In this document: piece after piece, positions 43,998 through 52,387 of the stretch
Numbering within the stretch: the stretch's first letter is position 1
How the letters are laid out: every line of letters starts with the position of its first letter
NCBI RefSeq assembly: GCF_009834545.1
Contig: NZ_CP019427.1
Coordinates: 3,168,001 to 3,232,000 of the forward strand
Length of the DNA stretch: 64,000 nt
Direction: 5' to 3'
From: Pseudomonas sp. S04
Lineage (GTDB): Bacteria; Pseudomonadota; Gammaproteobacteria; Pseudomonadales; Pseudomonadaceae
Translations under genes and position numbers: made by a program
The notes under the pieces: model-generated
Seen by the model: only the letters and a program-made list of their open reading frames with translations
Told to the model about the DNA's origin: nothing
The model's database searches: none

Positions 43998-44942
43998 ATG
44001 TCGTTACCTGCTGTGTTATCCAACCGCCTGCGGCTACCGCTGGTTGCCGCACCGCTGTTCCTGGCTTCCACGCCCAGACTGGTAGAAGCGCAATGCCACG
44101 CCGGTATCGTCGGCTCCATGCCGGCACTCAACGCGCGCAGTGCCGAGATGCTCGACGACTGGCTGGCTCAGTTGAGCGAGCGCTTGTGCACTCCCCTCGC
44201 AGCGCCGTTTGCGATCAACCAGATTGTCAGTCGCTCCAACCGACGACAGGAGCAGGACCTGGCGCTGCTGGTCAAGCACAAGGTGCCGGTGGTGATCACC
44301 AGTGTCGGGGCCCCGGGGGAAGTGGTCGATGCCGTTCACGGTTACGGCGGCATTGTCTTTCACGACGTGATCAGCGTACGGCATGCCGAAAAAGCCGTTG
44401 CAGCCGGGGTCGATGGCATTGTCGCCGTGTGCGCGGGTGCCGGCGGCCACGGCGGCACATTAAATCCACTGGCGTTCGTCAACGAGATTCGCCGTTTCTA
44501 CACCGGCACCGTATTGCTCTCCGGCGGCTTGACCACCGGCAAGGACCTGGTGGCCGCGCAGATCATGGGCGCTGACCTGGGTTACGTCGGCACGCGCTTT
44601 CTCGCCACACAGGAATGCGAAATCGACGAGGCCTACAAACAGATGCTGCTCGCGTCCAACGCCGATCAGATCGTCAACACCGCATTATTCAGTGGCCTGC
44701 GGGCCAACTACCTCAAGCAAAGCATCGCGCGTGCGGGGCTGGACCCGGACAACCTGCCGCCACCGCCGGCGCAGGGCGGTACGGGCGGACACAATGGCGC
44801 GAGGTTATGGAAAGACATCTGGGCCGCGGGCCAAGGCGTCGGGAACATCGATGACATTCCCACCGTGGCGCAGTTGATTGCACGTTTCGAAGACGAGTAC
44901 CACGCCGTGCGGTTGCCCGCACAGCGTGCTGCTGCGGTGTGA
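43998..44942 (+). CDS. Nitronate monooxygenase / NAD(P)H-dependent flavin oxidoreductase
   Basis: The start at 43998 (MSLPAVLSNRLRLPLVAAP) follows AAGGGT; the longer frame to 43953 runs through a hairpin. The 314-residue TIM-barrel flavoprotein has LVAAPLFLAS, AVCAGAGGHGGTLNP and LSGGLTTGKDL typical of the 2-nitropropane dioxygenase-like family, which binds FMN. In acyl-CoA clusters these proteins often act as enoyl reductases or unknown oxidoreductases, so nitronate need not be the substrate. It follows the second ACAD pair on the same strand. Confidence 0.85.
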   Translation: MSLPAVLSNRLRLPLVAAPLFLASTPRLVEAQCHAGIVGSMPALNARSAEMLDDWLAQLSERLCTPLAAPFAINQIVSRSNRRQEQDLALLVKHKVPVVITSVGAPGEVVDAVHGYGGIVFHDVISVRHAEKAVAAGVDGIVAVCAGAGGHGGTLNPLAFVNEIRRFYTGTVLLSGGLTTGKDLVAAQIMGADLGYVGTRFLATQECEIDEAYKQMLLASNADQIVNTALFSGLRANYLKQSIARAGLDPDNLPPPPAQGGTGGHNGARLWKDIWAAGQGVGNIDDIPTVAQLIARFEDEYHAVRLPAQRAAAV

Positions 44943-44958
44943 TCGGGCCGGATTCAAC

Positions 44959-45747
44959 TCACTTTGCGACCGGCCATTGATACAGCGCCGGTTCTTTGCG
45001 CAGGAACCGCGCGGTGGCTTGTTCGACATACGAGGAACTCATTGCCACGGCCTGGGCGCTGGCTTCGCAATCGAGTTGCGCCGCCAGATCGGTCTGGAAG
45101 GTCCGTGCCAACAGGCGTTTGGTCATGTCGAAGGCAACCATCGACAGGTTGCTCATACTGCGTGCCAATTCTTCTGCCCGCGCACGAAACTGCTCGGCGG
45201 GATGTACCTCCAGGGCGATGCCCAGGGCCAGGGCCTCCTGGGCGCTCACTTCACGCGCTGAGTAGATGATTTCCTTGGCTTTTTGCAGGCCAACGATGCG
45301 CGGCAAAAGATGCGACGCGCCCATGTCTGGAACCAACCCGATACGGGCAAACGCCATGCAAAAGCGCGCCCGGTCCGAGGCGATCAGAAAGTCAGCGGCG
45401 AGTGCCAGGCTGAAACCGGCACCGAAGGCGACTCCGTCCACCGCAGCAATCACCGGCCGGCTGAAATCCGCCAAAGCGCCAAGCAACTGGTTGCCATGGT
45501 CCATGCGCTCGCGAATATCGCTGGCATCGACTCCGCCGCTCATCCTGCTGACATCGCCGCCGGAGCAGAAATCCTGACCGCTACCGATCAACAACAGTGC
45601 CTTGACCTCTGGGTTGCCGCGTAACTGATCGAGCGCTTCACGCATCTCATCGGCCAATTGCCGATTGATCGCATTCTTGCGCTCGGGTCGCATCAAGGTC
45701 AGGGTCGCGAGGCCATCTGCTATGGATAAATCAATAGTCTTGAACAT
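44959..45747 (-). CDS. Enoyl-CoA hydratase/isomerase
   Basis: This 262-residue crotonase has the oxyanion segments FCSGGDVSRM and GVAFGAGFSLAL. The active-site region GLVPDMGASHLLPR has Asp in place of the second hydratase Glu, as in PaaG/FadB-like isomerases. It may isomerise or hydrate an enoyl-CoA of the island. It ends 16 bases from the convergent NMO-like gene and has an independent promoter region upstream with a lone REP. Confidence 0.86.
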   Translation of the reverse strand: MFKTIDLSIADGLATLTLMRPERKNAINRQLADEMREALDQLRGNPEVKALLLIGSGQDFCSGGDVSRMSGGVDASDIRERMDHGNQLLGALADFSRPVIAAVDGVAFGAGFSLALAADFLIASDRARFCMAFARIGLVPDMGASHLLPRIVGLQKAKEIIYSAREVSAQEALALGIALEVHPAEQFRARAEELARSMSNLSMVAFDMTKRLLARTFQTDLAAQLDCEASAQAVAMSSSYVEQATARFLRKEPALYQWPVAK

Positions 45748-46098
45748 GTGATCCCATTGAGTGAGCGCGGTCTTGAAGGTCGCACTTGAGCTCTTCGCTA
45801 TTAGGATGGACTGCTGGCAACGGGTCCCGGGGAGAATTGGAAGCTATGCCAGCCAATGAAGTGCCATCCCACGGTAAGGATAGAACGCCTCGTGCAGTAC
45901 TCCCTGAAACGGGGGGCAAGGCGTAATGCTGTTCAGTTAAGTGAGCGCAGTACTTTGTAGGAGCGAGCTTGCTCGCGATGGACGCTAACGATGACGCGTA
46001 TTACCTGAATAAACGGGTGGGATAATCAACTGGCCTCGCACAAAGGCGCCAAGCGGTCTAGTGGCCTGGCGGATGATCCAGCATGGATTGATCGGCGC
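45748..46098. other. Intergenic region with a single REP
   Basis: About 350 bases without a gene separate the acyl-CoA island from the sugar cluster. A REP arm GTAGGAGCGAGCTTGCTCGCG lies at 45957-45977, followed by the frequent tail ACGATGACGCGTATTACCTG. I see nothing else definite. Confidence 0.6.
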
Positions 46099-46791
46099 TT
46101 ATTCCTCCCCACGCTCCACCAGATGATGATGCATTGCTCGCTCGGCACCCGCTGGGTCATTTGATTTGATAAAACCAAGAATGGTCCCGTGCTCCTTGAG
46201 CGTCATCTCGCGGCCTTTGAAACGCAACATGTCCTCGCGGTAGTCGGCCATCCACTCCAGGATTGCGTGAGAAATCGCAATGTAGATCGGGTTCCCGGAG
46301 ATGCGTGCGATTTCGGCATGAAACTCCATGTCGGCGGGAATAAACTCGTCGCTGTCTCGGTACTTGTGCATCTTCGCCAAGGCCGCTTCGAGCCTGACAA
46401 CATCGGCGGGCGTGGCCTGCTGCGCGGCGATCTTGACCAGCCCGGTCTCAAAAAACTCGCGAGCCTGACGCAGGTGGTCGACGTTTTTCGCCGAGCTGGA
46501 AAGCAGATGGCGAGCGGCCAGGTCGATCTGGTTGATCATGGAGTGCATGTCCACACGCCCGACCTTGGCTCGTTCCCCGTGCTGAATGGTGATCATGCCC
46601 ATGCCAGCCAGCCGCTGCATTGCTTCGCGGACTACAGGGCGACCCACGCCGAAGGTTTCCATCAGCTCGCGTTCCGCCGGCATTTGATCGCCGGGCTGCA
46701 GGTTTTCCTCTTGGATGAGTCCGATCAGTTGCTCAAAGACGATGTCAGAAAGCTTCTTGCGTTGAATAGTGCGTTTCTTGATCTCTGACAT
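46099..46791 (-). CDS. GntR/FadR-type (FCD) regulator of the apiose cluster
   Basis: This 230-residue protein has an N-terminal winged helix of GntR type (QPGDQMPAERELMETFGVGRPVVREAMQRLAGMGMITI) in two linked segments. Its helical C-terminal FCD ligand domain carries the usual metal-ligand positions (DMEFHAEIARISGN and HLVERG). It lies 50 bases downstream of the ApnL gene on the same strand. It is the only regulator in the sugar cluster and is therefore the best candidate to bind the TGGTATGAT sites at 48848 and 60752, probably released by a pathway intermediate. Confidence 0.88.
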   Translation of the reverse strand: MSEIKKRTIQRKKLSDIVFEQLIGLIQEENLQPGDQMPAERELMETFGVGRPVVREAMQRLAGMGMITIQHGERAKVGRVDMHSMINQIDLAARHLLSSSAKNVDHLRQAREFFETGLVKIAAQQATPADVVRLEAALAKMHKYRDSDEFIPADMEFHAEIARISGNPIYIAISHAILEWMADYREDMLRFKGREMTLKEHGTILGFIKSNDPAGAERAMHHHLVERGEE

Positions 46792-46841
46792 TAATCGACA
46801 TCTCTATCGTGAAAGCGTAAATAGCGGCAACGTTAACGTGA

Positions 46842-48038
46842 TTATAAGCCACTCTCAACATTACATTGGCAGTCCAGAACGAGCACGCCATAAGGCGCAA
46901 TGACAGGCAGGCCGTAGCCAGGGCTGAATCTTCGGTGAATGAAGCCCGGATCGTTCTGTGCGCTGCTACAGGTATCGGCATCCAGGCGAGTGATGCCATC
47001 AATGCCCATCCCGGTCAACTCGATGGCCTGCTCACGGCCTGTCAGGTTGGCCACCCATACCTCAATCCCTTTCTCCTCTCGCCAGGCCAGCACGGAAACG
47101 GCCGCCGAAGAAGCGCCAATATCCAGGGCGGTTTTACCTCGGCCTCGGTTCAACCCTCGCAAGGCATGAAAGATCGGCCACAACTCGCCGGACTCCGCGA
47201 CCGCGAAAGGTTGATTGACGGCCCACAGCGCTATGGCGTCGACGCCTGCCCGCTGGACGGCGGCGTAGTGCGCCACCGTCCAGGCGGCCGCGAACTGGCC
47301 TCGCTGGCGTGGATCCTGGTCGCTGAGGGTCACACGCTCGCGCCGTGGATTGGGCGTCAGTTGGCCGCCGTACGGGTTGCGCCAGGCACCGATGGCCGTG
47401 GTGGTCAGGCGATAGGGTTTGCCGTGGGCCAGTAGACGCGCCGAGCGGGCGATATCGCCCAGTGATTGCAGGGACTCCATCACCGACAGGTCATCGGCTG
47501 CATGCACAATGGGCGAAGTCGCGTGGGTCAGATAATCGAATCGCTCGGCAGCCGGGCGACAGCGATTCAATTCAGTGAAGTAGGTTGGAACGCCGCCACC
47601 GATCAGGTAGCCAGGCAGCAGCTCGGCGGTAAGCGCGGCAATATCGTCGGGGGTTGGGCCGTTTGGCCACTGGCCGTTGGGCTGGTAACTCTCCAGATAG
47701 GTTGCCGGCGTGGCCAGAATGCCTCGCGGGACACAGGGCGCGGTTGCCAGCATCCGGGCCAGGTCGCGTATTTGTTTCTCTGGCGTCTGGTCACTGACAA
47801 TCACCAACAACCAGGCCTCGGTCTGGGTACGCTGACACACCGATAAAGCGTCGCGCAGCCGTTCAAGACTGCCGGGTTGGCGAAGATCGACCAGCAACTC
47901 CAGGTGCGCACCACCGAGTTGCTCGATCAGCGTTTGAACGGCGTCCACGTCTTCCAGGTGGTTGACCCACAGACCATGGCCCAGTGCAGGCAACGGATGT
48001 GCGGATGTACCTTCGATGGCGATGCGGATGGTGCTCAT
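46842..48038 (-). CDS. apnL: D-apionate lactonase, C-terminal TIM-barrel part (split gene)
   Basis: This 398-residue protein has a glycosidase-like barrel pattern (HLELLVDLRQ, TPATYLESYQPNG, GGGVPTYFTELNR, ATSPIVHAADD, AIALWAVNQP) but is not a known sugar hydrolase by itself. As I recall, homologues are often fused after a beta-sandwich like the product of 48035. The characterised apionate pathway uses such a protein, ApnL, to open D-apionolactone to D-apionate. Here the two parts are separate genes overlapping by ATGA at 48035-48038. Start at 48038 is set by that overlap. Family assignment rests on motif memory and context. Confidence 0.62.
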   Translation of the reverse strand: MSTIRIAIEGTSAHPLPALGHGLWVNHLEDVDAVQTLIEQLGGAHLELLVDLRQPGSLERLRDALSVCQRTQTEAWLLVIVSDQTPEKQIRDLARMLATAPCVPRGILATPATYLESYQPNGQWPNGPTPDDIAALTAELLPGYLIGGGVPTYFTELNRCRPAAERFDYLTHATSPIVHAADDLSVMESLQSLGDIARSARLLAHGKPYRLTTTAIGAWRNPYGGQLTPNPRRERVTLSDQDPRQRGQFAAAWTVAHYAAVQRAGVDAIALWAVNQPFAVAESGELWPIFHALRGLNRGRGKTALDIGASSAAVSVLAWREEKGIEVWVANLTGREQAIELTGMGIDGITRLDADTCSSAQNDPGFIHRRFSPGYGLPVIAPYGVLVLDCQCNVESGL

Positions 48039-48763
48039 GGCCGGTAGTCCTGATTGCGTAGCACGGTCAGTTCGATGCGCTGTTCGACGCGCTGACCTGC
48101 CTCAATGACGTACGGGCAAGGCAACGCCAGCGGCCGGTTATACGTCTTGAACGAGGCATCGGACCAATTGCGCTGGTCCTCCATTTCAAACACATCGCCA
48201 CTCAGGCGCCAGTCCAGCACCAGGCCGGGCGCAGGTGAATGCACCAGGCCGGCGATATCGAAAAAAGGCTGACTCGCACTGATCAGGTCAGGGAAGACGC
48301 CCTCTTCTTGCTGGTTATCGCTATGGATCACAGACACCGGTGCGCCGACGACTCCGTCGAGTGGGTGCAGCAGCATCAACCCGGCGCGGCAGGTGGAAAA
48401 ATCCCGCCGCGCGCTCAACTCGGCCTTGATCGATAGCCTGTCGCCACGGATGTCCATCTCCAATCGCCAGTCCAGCACCGGCTTGTCGGCGTTAGAAGCC
48501 ACTATCCCCTCGACCTTCCGCCACCATTGTCGATGCTCCGAGCGGGTTTCCAGGCGTTGCTGGAGCAGGTGATGCGTCCCCCAGAATTCATCACGTATCA
48601 CCAGGCCGACACTGCGCATGATCTCCCGTTGGTCGACACAAAAGCGCCGTAACTGCGCACCTTCGGCAACAAAGGTCAGGTCCAGCATCGCTACTTGCTG
48701 CCCTTCGGCAGGCGGCTGCGAAGTGCCGTAAAGACGGTAATCCTGGGCTTGCGATGAGCTCAT
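48035..48763 (-). CDS. apnL: D-apionate lactonase, N-terminal beta-sandwich part (split gene)
   Basis: The start at 48763 (MSSSQAQDYRLYG) has AGGA upstream. The 242-residue product is beta-rich and contains IRDEFWGTH, GLMLLHPLDG, ISASQPFFDI and GDVFEMEDQRNWSDASFKTY. The EMEDQRNW-DASFKTY wording is what I recognise from the N-terminal half of large fused lactonase-like proteins. It is translated ahead of the barrel part, with a four-base stop/start overlap in a different frame. It is the first gene of the minus-strand transcript and faces the ABC transporter operon. Together the two parts sum to about 640 residues. Confidence 0.62.
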   Translation of the reverse strand: MSSSQAQDYRLYGTSQPPAEGQQVAMLDLTFVAEGAQLRRFCVDQREIMRSVGLVIRDEFWGTHHLLQQRLETRSEHRQWWRKVEGIVASNADKPVLDWRLEMDIRGDRLSIKAELSARRDFSTCRAGLMLLHPLDGVVGAPVSVIHSDNQQEEGVFPDLISASQPFFDIAGLVHSPAPGLVLDWRLSGDVFEMEDQRNWSDASFKTYNRPLALPCPYVIEAGQRVEQRIELTVLRNQDYRP

Positions 48764-48841
48764 CGACGAGATTCCTGCTCTGGTTATGGTTGGCATCAAG
48801 GTAGGACCCAATGCGCACAAGCTTAGGAAAAAGACTCTACC

Positions 48842-48869
48842 TTGAACTGGTATGATGATGATATATAGT
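48842..48869 (+). promoter_or_regulatory. Predicted sigma-70 promoter with embedded TGGTATGAT operator half-site
   Basis: TTGAAC (48842-48847) and TATAGT (48864-48869) are separated by 16 bases, a plausible -35/-10 pair for the transporter operon starting at 48926. TGGTATGAT (48848-48856) lies in the spacer and matches the left part of the palindrome at 60752. A repressor bound here would block the promoter. Confidence 0.5.
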
Positions 48870-48925
48870 GATGACTGAACCTCCTAACAAGTACAAAAAA
48901 ATCGCCTTGAGGCGAGGAGATCTGC

Positions 48926-49672
48926 ATGGGCTTGACTGTATCCGGTAAACCTTCGGGGTTTTCCCGAGGCGTCCCAGCTGTTGCGATAGTGGCTGTCGTG
49001 GCTGCAGCGCTGGTGGCCACGACGTTGATTGGCGGCCCGCTCGTCAGCCTGCGCCCCCTTGATCCGGCCACCGGCCGAGTCGTACTCAACACGGCGCAGA
49101 GCGCCAACGCCAAAGGGCTCAACCAGAAATTCGCGATCAACAGTTTTAATCCCGAGCAGTTTGTCGAGCAGCAATGGGCCAGCGACGTGCAACCGGTGCT
49201 GGACAAGGACGCCGTCGACCTGCCAACCGTGCTCGCTGCCATCGCCGCAAACCCTGCTGATGCAGCCACACGTTTCGCCGTTCCCCATCCAGGCGCGACA
49301 AAAAACTTCGTGGTCAGCGGCACCGCGCGCGTTGCCGAGGCCAACCTGAAGTCACCCTTGGGGCTGCTCACGCTGGAGTTCCCCGACAACCCTGAGCTGG
49401 TCGGGCAAAAGATTCAACTGCTGACCGGCCCGTTAGTCATCAGCACTGCACTGCGCGATGTCGCCAGCAATATGTCGTTGAACGCATTTACCAACCAGAC
49501 CCAATACGCCGACGTGGCCGCCGCCCTCAACAAGCAAGCATTGGCCCGTGCCTACGGGCAGGTTCCGGCCGCCAGCCTGGCAGGCAAGACGGTCACGTTC
49601 AGTGGTGTGTTCAACCTGCAATCGCCCACCACAATCCGCATCGTGCCCGTCAGCCTGACGGTGGAGGAGTAG
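48926..49672 (+). CDS. DUF2291 protein of sugar ABC transporter operon
   Basis: This 248-residue protein has one N-terminal membrane segment (AVAIVAVVAAALVATTLIGG) and a DUF2291 body with FAINSFNPEQFVEQQWASDVQPVL and a C-terminal TVTFSGVFNLQSPTTIRIVPVSL. Family members sit with sugar ABC transporters of the ribose/xylose type and are probably anchored in the periplasm; their exact task is not known. It is the first gene of the plus-strand operon, and its stop is three bases before the ATPase start. Confidence 0.85.
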   Translation: MGLTVSGKPSGFSRGVPAVAIVAVVAAALVATTLIGGPLVSLRPLDPATGRVVLNTAQSANAKGLNQKFAINSFNPEQFVEQQWASDVQPVLDKDAVDLPTVLAAIAANPADAATRFAVPHPGATKNFVVSGTARVAEANLKSPLGLLTLEFPDNPELVGQKIQLLTGPLVISTALRDVASNMSLNAFTNQTQYADVAAALNKQALARAYGQVPAASLAGKTVTFSGVFNLQSPTTIRIVPVSLTVEE

Positions 49673-49675
49673 CCG

Positions 49676-51256
49676 ATGAACGCGCACTCCCCCGCCCTCA
49701 CGCTAGCCATGCGCCTGCGGCAGATACGCAAGGTGTACCAGGGCACTACCGCGCTCAAAGGCGTGGACTTTGATGTGGTGCATGGCAAGGTCAATGTGCT
49801 GATTGGCGAGAACGGCGCCGGCAAATCGACGTTGATGAAAATCCTCGCGGGGATCGAGCAGCCAACTTCCGGGCAGATGTTCGCCGGCGAACAGGCATTG
49901 ACGCTGAACAGTCCCCGCGAAGCCATGGCCCGTGGCATCGGTATCGTGCATCAGGAGCTCAACCTGTGCCCGAACCTCAGCGTTGCCGAGAACATGTTCA
50001 TCGGCAAAGAGCGATGCACCCGCTTTGGTCGGGTCTTGCACGGCGAGCAGCGCCAATTGGCGCACGCCACCCTGCAGCGCATGGGCCAGGACATCGACGT
50101 CGATGCGCTGGTGCAGGATCTGAGCATCGGTAAGCGGCAGATCGTCGAGATCGCCAAAGTGTTGGTAAGTGATGTGCGGGTGCTGATCCTCGACGAACCC
50201 ACCTCTTCGCTGAGCGAAGCCGAGGTCGGTATTCTGTTTTCGCTGATCACCGACCTCAAGCGTCAGGGCGTCTCGATCATCTACATCTCCCATCGCCTGG
50301 ATGAACTGATCGAGATCGGCGACCACTTCACCGTCCTGCGCGACGGCCATCTGGTGGGCACTGGTGTGCGCGACGCCGTCACCGTCGACTGGCTGGTGGA
50401 GCGCATGATCGGCAGCCAGATGAACACTCAATTGCGCACTGGCACCGACCCTGCGGTGCATCAACTGGCACCTGTCGTACTGCGGGTTTGCGACCTGGAA
50501 GTGGCGAGCGATCAAGGTTCGCTGTTATTGAACAAGGTTTCGTTCAGCATACGACGCGGCGAGATCGTCGCGTTCTACGGACTGATGGGCGCAGGCCGCA
50601 CCGAACTGTTCGAAACCCTGATCGGTCTGCGACGCGCCATCGGCGGACGCATCGAGATCAACGGCCAAACCCTGCCATTGGCGCAGGATATCGCCGGTCG
50701 CATACGCGCCGGTATTGCCCTGGTGCCCGAGGACCGGCAGAAGCTCGGGCTGGTTGCCAGCGCCAGCGTGCGCGACAACTTGTTGCTGGCCAATCTAACC
50801 CGCTACAGCCGCGCCGACGGTCTGGCTCGCCAGCCGATGGACGACGACGTGGCACGGATGATTCGCGAACTGCACATCAAGGCCGAGCATGCCGACGTCG
50901 CGATTTCTTCACTGTCCGGCGGCAACCAGCAGAAAGTCGTGGTGGGCAAGAACCTGCTTACAGAACCCCATGTGTTGCTGCTCGACGAGCCGACCCGCGG
51001 GATCGACATCAAGGCCCGGCGCGAGCTGTTCGAGGTGCTGGATCGCCTGGCGAAGAACGGCCTGACAATTCTCTATGCCTCCAGCGACCTGACCGAAATC
51101 ATCGGTGGCGCAGACCGGGCACTGGTGATGTGTCAGGGCCGCATCACCGCCAATCTAACCCGCCAGCAACTGGACGAACCCACACTGGTGGGCTGGTCGC
51201 AAGTCTCGCGCAAGGACTCGACAGCCTTGGCGCCCACTGAAAAGGAAACTGCATGA
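49676..51256 (+). CDS. Sugar ABC transporter ATP-binding protein (RbsA/XylG type)
   Basis: This 526-residue protein has two fused ABC domains. The first has Walker A GENGAGKST (residues 44-52), LSIGKRQIVEIAK as signature region and ILDEPTSSL as Walker B. The second has the usual degenerate Walker A GLMGAGRTE, then LSGGNQQKVVVGK and LLDEPTRGID. It powers uptake by the permease and binding protein encoded next. The ATG at 49676 follows GAGGAG. The permease ATG overlaps its stop. The transported sugar is inferred to be D-apiose from the catabolic neighbours. Confidence 0.93.
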   Translation: MNAHSPALTLAMRLRQIRKVYQGTTALKGVDFDVVHGKVNVLIGENGAGKSTLMKILAGIEQPTSGQMFAGEQALTLNSPREAMARGIGIVHQELNLCPNLSVAENMFIGKERCTRFGRVLHGEQRQLAHATLQRMGQDIDVDALVQDLSIGKRQIVEIAKVLVSDVRVLILDEPTSSLSEAEVGILFSLITDLKRQGVSIIYISHRLDELIEIGDHFTVLRDGHLVGTGVRDAVTVDWLVERMIGSQMNTQLRTGTDPAVHQLAPVVLRVCDLEVASDQGSLLLNKVSFSIRRGEIVAFYGLMGAGRTELFETLIGLRRAIGGRIEINGQTLPLAQDIAGRIRAGIALVPEDRQKLGLVASASVRDNLLLANLTRYSRADGLARQPMDDDVARMIRELHIKAEHADVAISSLSGGNQQKVVVGKNLLTEPHVLLLDEPTRGIDIKARRELFEVLDRLAKNGLTILYASSDLTEIIGGADRALVMCQGRITANLTRQQLDEPTLVGWSQVSRKDSTALAPTEKETA

Positions 51257-52356
51257 TGGCCGATTCTCTTTCCATGCCTGCCCGAAAATCTACCGCGTTG
51301 AACATGCGCTCCCTACCGTTGTTGCTGCTCCGACTGCGCGCCTACCTGGCGCTGGCGCTGCTGGTGGTGCTGTTCTCCTCCATTGCGCCGTCGTTCCTGT
51401 CGGCCCGTAACCTGGTCATCGTGACCGAGCAGGTGGCGGTGTTCGCAATCCTGGGTATCGGCATGACGTTCGTCATCCTTGCGGCCGGCATCGACCTGTC
51501 CGTTGGCGCAGTGGCGGGACTGGCCGCGATGGTCGCCGGCTACTTGATCACCGAGGGGCTGCGCCTGCCATGGCTGGGCGTCTCGGCGTTTTTCAGCATT
51601 CCGGTCGTGTGTATTCTGAGCCTTGCGCTGGGGACCCTGGTGGGCGCGGTCAACGGCTGGTTCATCACGCGCCTGAAAGTCACGCCGTTCATCATGACCC
51701 TGGGCATGCTGTACATGGCCCGTGGCGCGGCGCAACTGGTGTCCGGTGGAGCCACGTATGGCGACCTCACGGGCCAGGTCGAACTGAACAACAGCGGTTT
51801 CCTGCTGCTGGGCACTGCGCGGCTGTTGTCCGTGCCGGTGTCAATCTGGCTGATGATCCTGTTGACCCTGGTGGCCGTGTACATCAGCCGCAAGACCGTT
51901 TTTGGTCGCCAGGTGTTCGCCATTGGCGGCAACGAACGCACCGCCGAGCTCTCGGGCGTGCGGGTCAGTCGGGTGAAGATTGGCACCTACGCTATCTCCG
52001 GCTTCTGCGCCGCCCTGGCGGGGCTGATCATTGCCTCGCGCCTGGGCGCCGCCAACCCGGCCATCGCCACCTCCTACGAACTCAACGCTATCGCCGTGGT
52101 GGTGCTGGGCGGCGCCTCGCTGTTCGGGGGCGTAGGTACCATTGGCGGCACGATCATCGGTGCCTTTGTCCTCGGGGTGCTAAGCAACGGGATGGTACTG
52201 GTGGGTATTTCCGACTTCTGGCAGACCGTTATTACCGGCGCGGTGATCGTACTGGCCGTGGTGGTCGACCAATTGCAACGCCGTGTCGAAAAATCAAGCG
52301 CAGAACGCCAGGCCAAAGCCCAGGAAGACCGGGGTACGCCGAGCACCACTGCGTGA
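51253..52356 (+). CDS. Sugar ABC transporter permease (RbsC type)
   Basis: This 367-residue membrane protein has 8-10 hydrophobic segments and RbsC-family landmarks: GIGMTFVILAAGIDLSVGA, TRLKVTPFIMTLGMLYMARGAA, GGNERTAELSGVRV and VVVLGGASLFGGVGTIGG. It forms the inner-membrane channel of the transporter. Its ATG at 51253 overlaps the ATPase stop codon. The first of the two tandem ATGs (ATGATGGCC) is taken. Confidence 0.93.
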   Translation: MMADSLSMPARKSTALNMRSLPLLLLRLRAYLALALLVVLFSSIAPSFLSARNLVIVTEQVAVFAILGIGMTFVILAAGIDLSVGAVAGLAAMVAGYLITEGLRLPWLGVSAFFSIPVVCILSLALGTLVGAVNGWFITRLKVTPFIMTLGMLYMARGAAQLVSGGATYGDLTGQVELNNSGFLLLGTARLLSVPVSIWLMILLTLVAVYISRKTVFGRQVFAIGGNERTAELSGVRVSRVKIGTYAISGFCAALAGLIIASRLGAANPAIATSYELNAIAVVVLGGASLFGGVGTIGGTIIGAFVLGVLSNGMVLVGISDFWQTVITGAVIVLAVVVDQLQRRVEKSSAERQAKAQEDRGTPSTTA

Positions 52357-52387
52357 CTTTCAATCACATAAAGGGATGACTACAACA

